A stretch of 64,000 nt of DNA, from the NCBI GenBank assembly GCA_035468355.1, contig DATITA010000120.1, forward strand, positions 1 through 64,000. Direction: 5' to 3'. Position 1 is the stretch's first letter, and each line of letters opens with the position of its first letter. The stretch is from DATKSS01 sp035468355 (GTDB taxonomy: Bacteria > Chloroflexota > Dormibacteria > Dormibacterales > Dormibacteraceae). The translations under genes and the position numbers were made by a program. This document shows, piece by piece, positions 60,370 through 64,000 of this stretch. The notes below the pieces were generated by a model. That model worked only from the letters and a program-made list of their open reading frames with translations. It ran no database searches and was not told the origin of the DNA.

Positions 60370-61323
60370 CTGACCGGCCCAGACCTGGCGTCGAGCTTTC
60401 GATCCGGCGACATCCGCGCCCTGGCCAGGGCGATCACCCTGGTCGAGCGTCGCGATGCCTCCGTGAGAGATCTCGAGCGATCGCTTCGAGAGGTGCAGAA
60501 GACGCCTGGCGTCGTCGGCTTCACGGGCGCTCCTGGAAGCGGCAAGTCCACCCTCGTCGACGCCCTTGTGCAGCTGCTCCGCAAGCAGGACCTCTCCGTG
60601 GCGGTGCTGGCGACCGACCCCAACTCGCCATACACGGGCGGCGCCATCCTCGGGGACCGCATCCGGATGCAGCGACATGCGCTCGACCCCAAGGTGTACA
60701 TCCGCAGCATGGGCGCGCGCGGTCACCTGGGAGGACTCTCCCTGGCGTCGCGCGAGGCGATCCGCCTGCTCGGCGCGTTCGGCTTCGACCAGGTGGTCGT
60801 GGAGACAGTGGGCGTCGGCCAGTCGGAGCTGGAGGTCGCGGCCGTCGCGGATACGACGGTCGTGGTGCTGACCCCGAACCAGGGCGACGGCGTGCAGATG
60901 ATCAAGGCGGGAATCCTGGAGATTGCCGACGTGTTCGTCGTCAACAAGGCGGACATCGAGGGCCACATGAGAGTCGTCACCGAGCTCCGGGCGATGCTCA
61001 GCCTGGCCGCTCCGCGATCTTTGGGCGGAGAGCCGAGGGCCTGGAAGCCCCCCATCGTCAGCACCGTCGCCTCACGCGAGGAAGGCATCGGCGAGCTGTG
61101 GCAGGCGGTGCTGGAACATCGCCGTCATCTCGAATCGAGCGGGCTCGGGCGCCGCCTTCTCGAGCAGCGCCTGAAGGACGAGACGGCCGAGGTGGCGGCG
61201 GAGCTGGCGCGCGAACGCGTGCGCCGGGCGCTCGACGAAGACCCAGGGCTGGCCAGCCGCCTTTTCGACAATGGAACGCCTTACAACACCGCGGAGGAGA
61301 TCCTCGACCGCAAAACGGGCTGA
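60370..61323 (+). CDS. meaB: MeaB/ArgK-type GTPase chaperone of B12-dependent mutase
   Basis: About 317 aa. Walker A GFTGAPGSGKSTLVDAL, VLATDPNSPYTGGAILGDRIRM, MGARGHLGGLS, Walker B region VVVETVGVGQSELEVA and NKAD for guanine. The conserved N-terminal GDIRALARAITLVE lies before the first canonical start (GTG 60463), so initiation must be upstream. The CTG at 60370, 4 nt after the LCP stop, is the best candidate. It loads and protects cobalamin on the mutase encoded next. Confidence 0.93.
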   Translation: MTGPDLASSFRSGDIRALARAITLVERRDASVRDLERSLREVQKTPGVVGFTGAPGSGKSTLVDALVQLLRKQDLSVAVLATDPNSPYTGGAILGDRIRMQRHALDPKVYIRSMGARGHLGGLSLASREAIRLLGAFGFDQVVVETVGVGQSELEVAAVADTTVVVLTPNQGDGVQMIKAGILEIADVFVVNKADIEGHMRVVTELRAMLSLAAPRSLGGEPRAWKPPIVSTVASREEGIGELWQAVLEHRRHLESSGLGRRLLEQRLKDETAEVAAELARERVRRALDEDPGLASRLFDNGTPYNTAEEILDRKTG

Positions 61324-61336
61324 TAATGGATTTGGG

Positions 61337-62980
<1,644 letters not shown>

Positions 62981-62982
62981 CC

Positions 62983-63396
62983 ATGCCGCAGACCGCCGTC
63001 CGCCCGGTGCGCATCATCGTCGCCAAGGTGGGCCTCGACGGCCATGATCGCGGAGTCAAGGTCGTCGCTCGCGCGCTGCGCGACGCGGGTTACGAGGTGA
63101 TCTACACGGGGCTGCGGCAGACGCCAGAGATGGTGGTCGACGCCGCGCTCCAGGAGGACGCCCAGGTGATCGGGCTTTCGATCCATTCGGGCGCCCACAT
63201 GACGCTCTTCCCCGCCGTCGTGGCCGAGCTGAAGCGCCGTAAGGCGACCGACATCACCGTCTTCGGCGGCGGGATCATCCCTGACGACGACATCGTGACC
63301 CTCAAGAAGCAGGGCGTCGCGGAGATCTTCACCCCCGGCACGCCCCTCCAGACCATCATCGAGTGGCTCAGGAAGAGGTTCCCGGAGGGCGCCTGA
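62983..63396 (+). CDS. Cobalamin-binding small subunit of acyl-CoA mutase
   Basis: 137 aa Rossmann-like B12 domain. KVGLDGHDRGVKVVARALRDAGYEVIYTG carries the DxHxxG motif whose His ligates cobalt. GLSIHSGAHM and VFGGGIIPDDDI supply the SxL-like and GG motifs. It starts 2 nt after the mutase gene. As the only B12 subunit in the window it may serve both large subunits (inference). Confidence 0.94.
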   Translation: MPQTAVRPVRIIVAKVGLDGHDRGVKVVARALRDAGYEVIYTGLRQTPEMVVDAALQEDAQVIGLSIHSGAHMTLFPAVVAELKRRKATDITVFGGGIIPDDDIVTLKKQGVAEIFTPGTPLQTIIEWLRKRFPEGA

Positions 63397-63424
63397 GCGG
63401 CTGAGCGGCTGAAGCAAATCATGT

Positions 63425-63595
63425 AGCGGAGGGCGCGCCCCTGATCAGCCCGGCGCCGGCCCGGGTTTTGCTTCGAATCAATAAGCGGAGGGCGCCCCTG
63501 ATCAGAACCGGGTTGGACCCTGGTTTTCGTTCTTAACCAAAGAGCGGAGCGCGCCCCCGATCAAAGCTGGGTTGGGCTATGGATAAGAATTGGAC
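63425..63595. repeat. Three degenerate tandem repeats of 59 bp
   Basis: AGCGGAGGGCGCGCCCCTGA (TCAG) recurs at 63425, 63484 and 63543, exactly 59 bp apart, each followed by CCGGGTT and a GGTTTT...AA-rich end. The units contain the palindromes GGGCGCGCCC and CTGATCAG and decay in the third copy. Intergenic between the B12-subunit gene and the RDD gene. Confidence 0.7.
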
Positions 63596-63599
63596 GTCG

Positions 63600-63694
63600 C
63601 CATCCGGCCTTGCGGGCCACCTTCCTCACTCGGTGGGGAAGTGAAAATCCCCCGCAAGCGGGGGAAGTGAAAACCCCCGCGGAGCGGGGAAGTG
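63600..63694. repeat. Dispersed repeat B, copy 2, with two extra hairpin units
   Basis: CCATCCGGCCTTGCGGGCCA then CCTTCCTCACTCGGTGGGGA AGTG (to 63643) match 35402-35445. Two more units, CCCCCGCAAGCGGGGGAAGTG and CCCCCGCGGAGCGGGGAAGTG, follow, each preceded by AAAA. Three successive hairpins downstream of the leftward RDD gene. Confidence 0.65.
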
Positions 63695-63735
63695 CGCTGG
63701 GCCGCACGCGGGGCGGCCCAGCGCAGACAGAGTTG

Positions 63736-64000
63736 CTAGTTCGTCGTGACGATCGTTCCGGCGACCTTGTCGTGGATCGCCTGCTTCTGGGGATCCCACA
63801 GCTGCCACAGCCACCCGATGGCTCCGATGATGCAGATCGTGAAGCCGACCTCGAGGACCCAGATGAATCCTCGCAGAGCAGCCTTTCCCATGGTGGGGTA
63901 CTGGCCCGTCGCCATGTCTCGCACCTTGAACCCGAACGGCATCATGCCGATCGAGGCGCCCCGCGAGCTCCACATGTAGGCGAAGTAGACGACGTCGAGG
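63736..64000 (-). CDS. RDD-family membrane protein (5' partial)
   Basis: The frame continues beyond the window end; 88 codons are visible. YFAYMWSSRGASIGMMPFGFKVRDMATGQYPT is the RDD-family motif, followed by a basic TMGKAALRGFIW and a membrane segment (VLEVGFTICIIGAIGWLWQLW). The C-terminal DPQKQAIHDKVAGTIVV is typical (HDxxAGT). Role unknown, possibly transport or ion exchange. No paralogue in the window. Confidence 0.85.
   Translation of the reverse strand, partial: LDVVYFAYMWSSRGASIGMMPFGFKVRDMATGQYPTMGKAALRGFIWVLEVGFTICIIGAIGWLWQLWDPQKQAIHDKVAGTIVTTN

Noticed and set aside
63425..63595. CRISPR-like array (short direct repeats at regular 59-bp spacing)
   Set aside because: Only three degenerate units, 'spacers' resemble each other (shared CCGGGTT and GGTTTT parts), and no cas gene is present in the window.

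Overview
The window is a 64 kb piece of a GC-rich bacterial chromosome with dense, mostly operonic genes, many 4-8 nt start/stop overlaps and short intergenic gaps. The only selfish-element relatives visible are a 13E12-type HNH protein and some short dispersed repeats. No rRNA, tRNA, prophage, IS transposase or cas gene was recognised. Menaquinone synthesis, a DUF222/HNH protein, LCP, DUF4190 and DUF5317 proteins, odd-chain acyl-CoA metabolism and apparently frequent leaderless promoters (TANNNT 6-8 nt before the start codon) point to the Terrabacteria side (Actinomycetota, Chloroflexota or 'Ca. Dormibacterota'-like). The exact phylum cannot be fixed from the sequence alone.

Layout. 1-6260: menaquinone genes (menA partial, menH, menD, menF, an alpha/beta hydrolase) with a MerR regulator translationally coupled to menF and a perfect palindrome in front of it. 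6378-6797: a small STAS/SpoIIAA-like protein. 6822-13425: a leftward six-gene overlapping operon: response regulator, M20 amidohydrolase, DUF5317 membrane protein, unusual FtsH-like AAA+ zinc protease, lytic transglycosylase-like protein, HtrA-like lipoprotein. 13441-18934: a tiny secreted-peptide gene, a second response regulator, a very large multi-GAF/PAS histidine kinase and a kinase-like protein without an ATPase domain. 18951-25371: MBL hydrolase, rlmN, DUF72, lgt, gltX, S51-like peptidase, hydrolase. 25445-31362: acyltransferase, SDR, stand-alone RAM-domain protein, threonine dehydratase, thioesterase, galU and small unknown proteins. 31431-36956: CaiB-type CoA transferase, coaE, FixC-type flavoprotein, hydrolase, membrane sulfite-oxidase-like enzyme. 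37012-40107: an S9 peptidase fused through a Pro/Glu-rich linker to an FHA domain. 40104-46797: DinB, MOSC, two SCP2-like proteins, 3-hydroxyacyl-CoA dehydrogenase, methylmalonyl-CoA epimerase, methylmalonyl-CoA mutase large subunit and carboxyltransferase. 47052-48208: HNH gene with a near-perfect promoter containing an SOS-like box. 48265-51158: sucCD, DUF2752, GNAT. 51155-57329: hydrolase, three acyl-CoA dehydrogenases, beta-propeller protein. 57326-60365: DUF4190/DUF4013 membrane proteins and an LCP enzyme. 60370-63396: MeaB GTPase, a second mutase large subunit (isobutyryl-type residues) and the B12-binding subunit. 63425-63694: tandem and hairpin repeats. 63736-end: RDD membrane protein (partial).

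How it fits together. Acyl-CoA dehydrogenases, the hydroxyacyl-CoA dehydrogenase, thioesterase, CoA transferase and ETF:quinone-type FixC would feed electrons from acyl-CoA oxidation to menaquinone, whose synthesis genes open the window. Propionyl-CoA is routed by carboxyltransferase, epimerase and mutase to succinyl-CoA, then by SucCD to succinate. The second mutase with MeaB and the cobalamin subunit probably interconverts isobutyryl- and butyryl-CoA. The most novel-looking part is 6.8-18.9 kb. There an envelope-proteolysis operon led by a response regulator lies divergent to a 40-residue secreted peptide, beside a second regulator and a giant cytosolic kinase.
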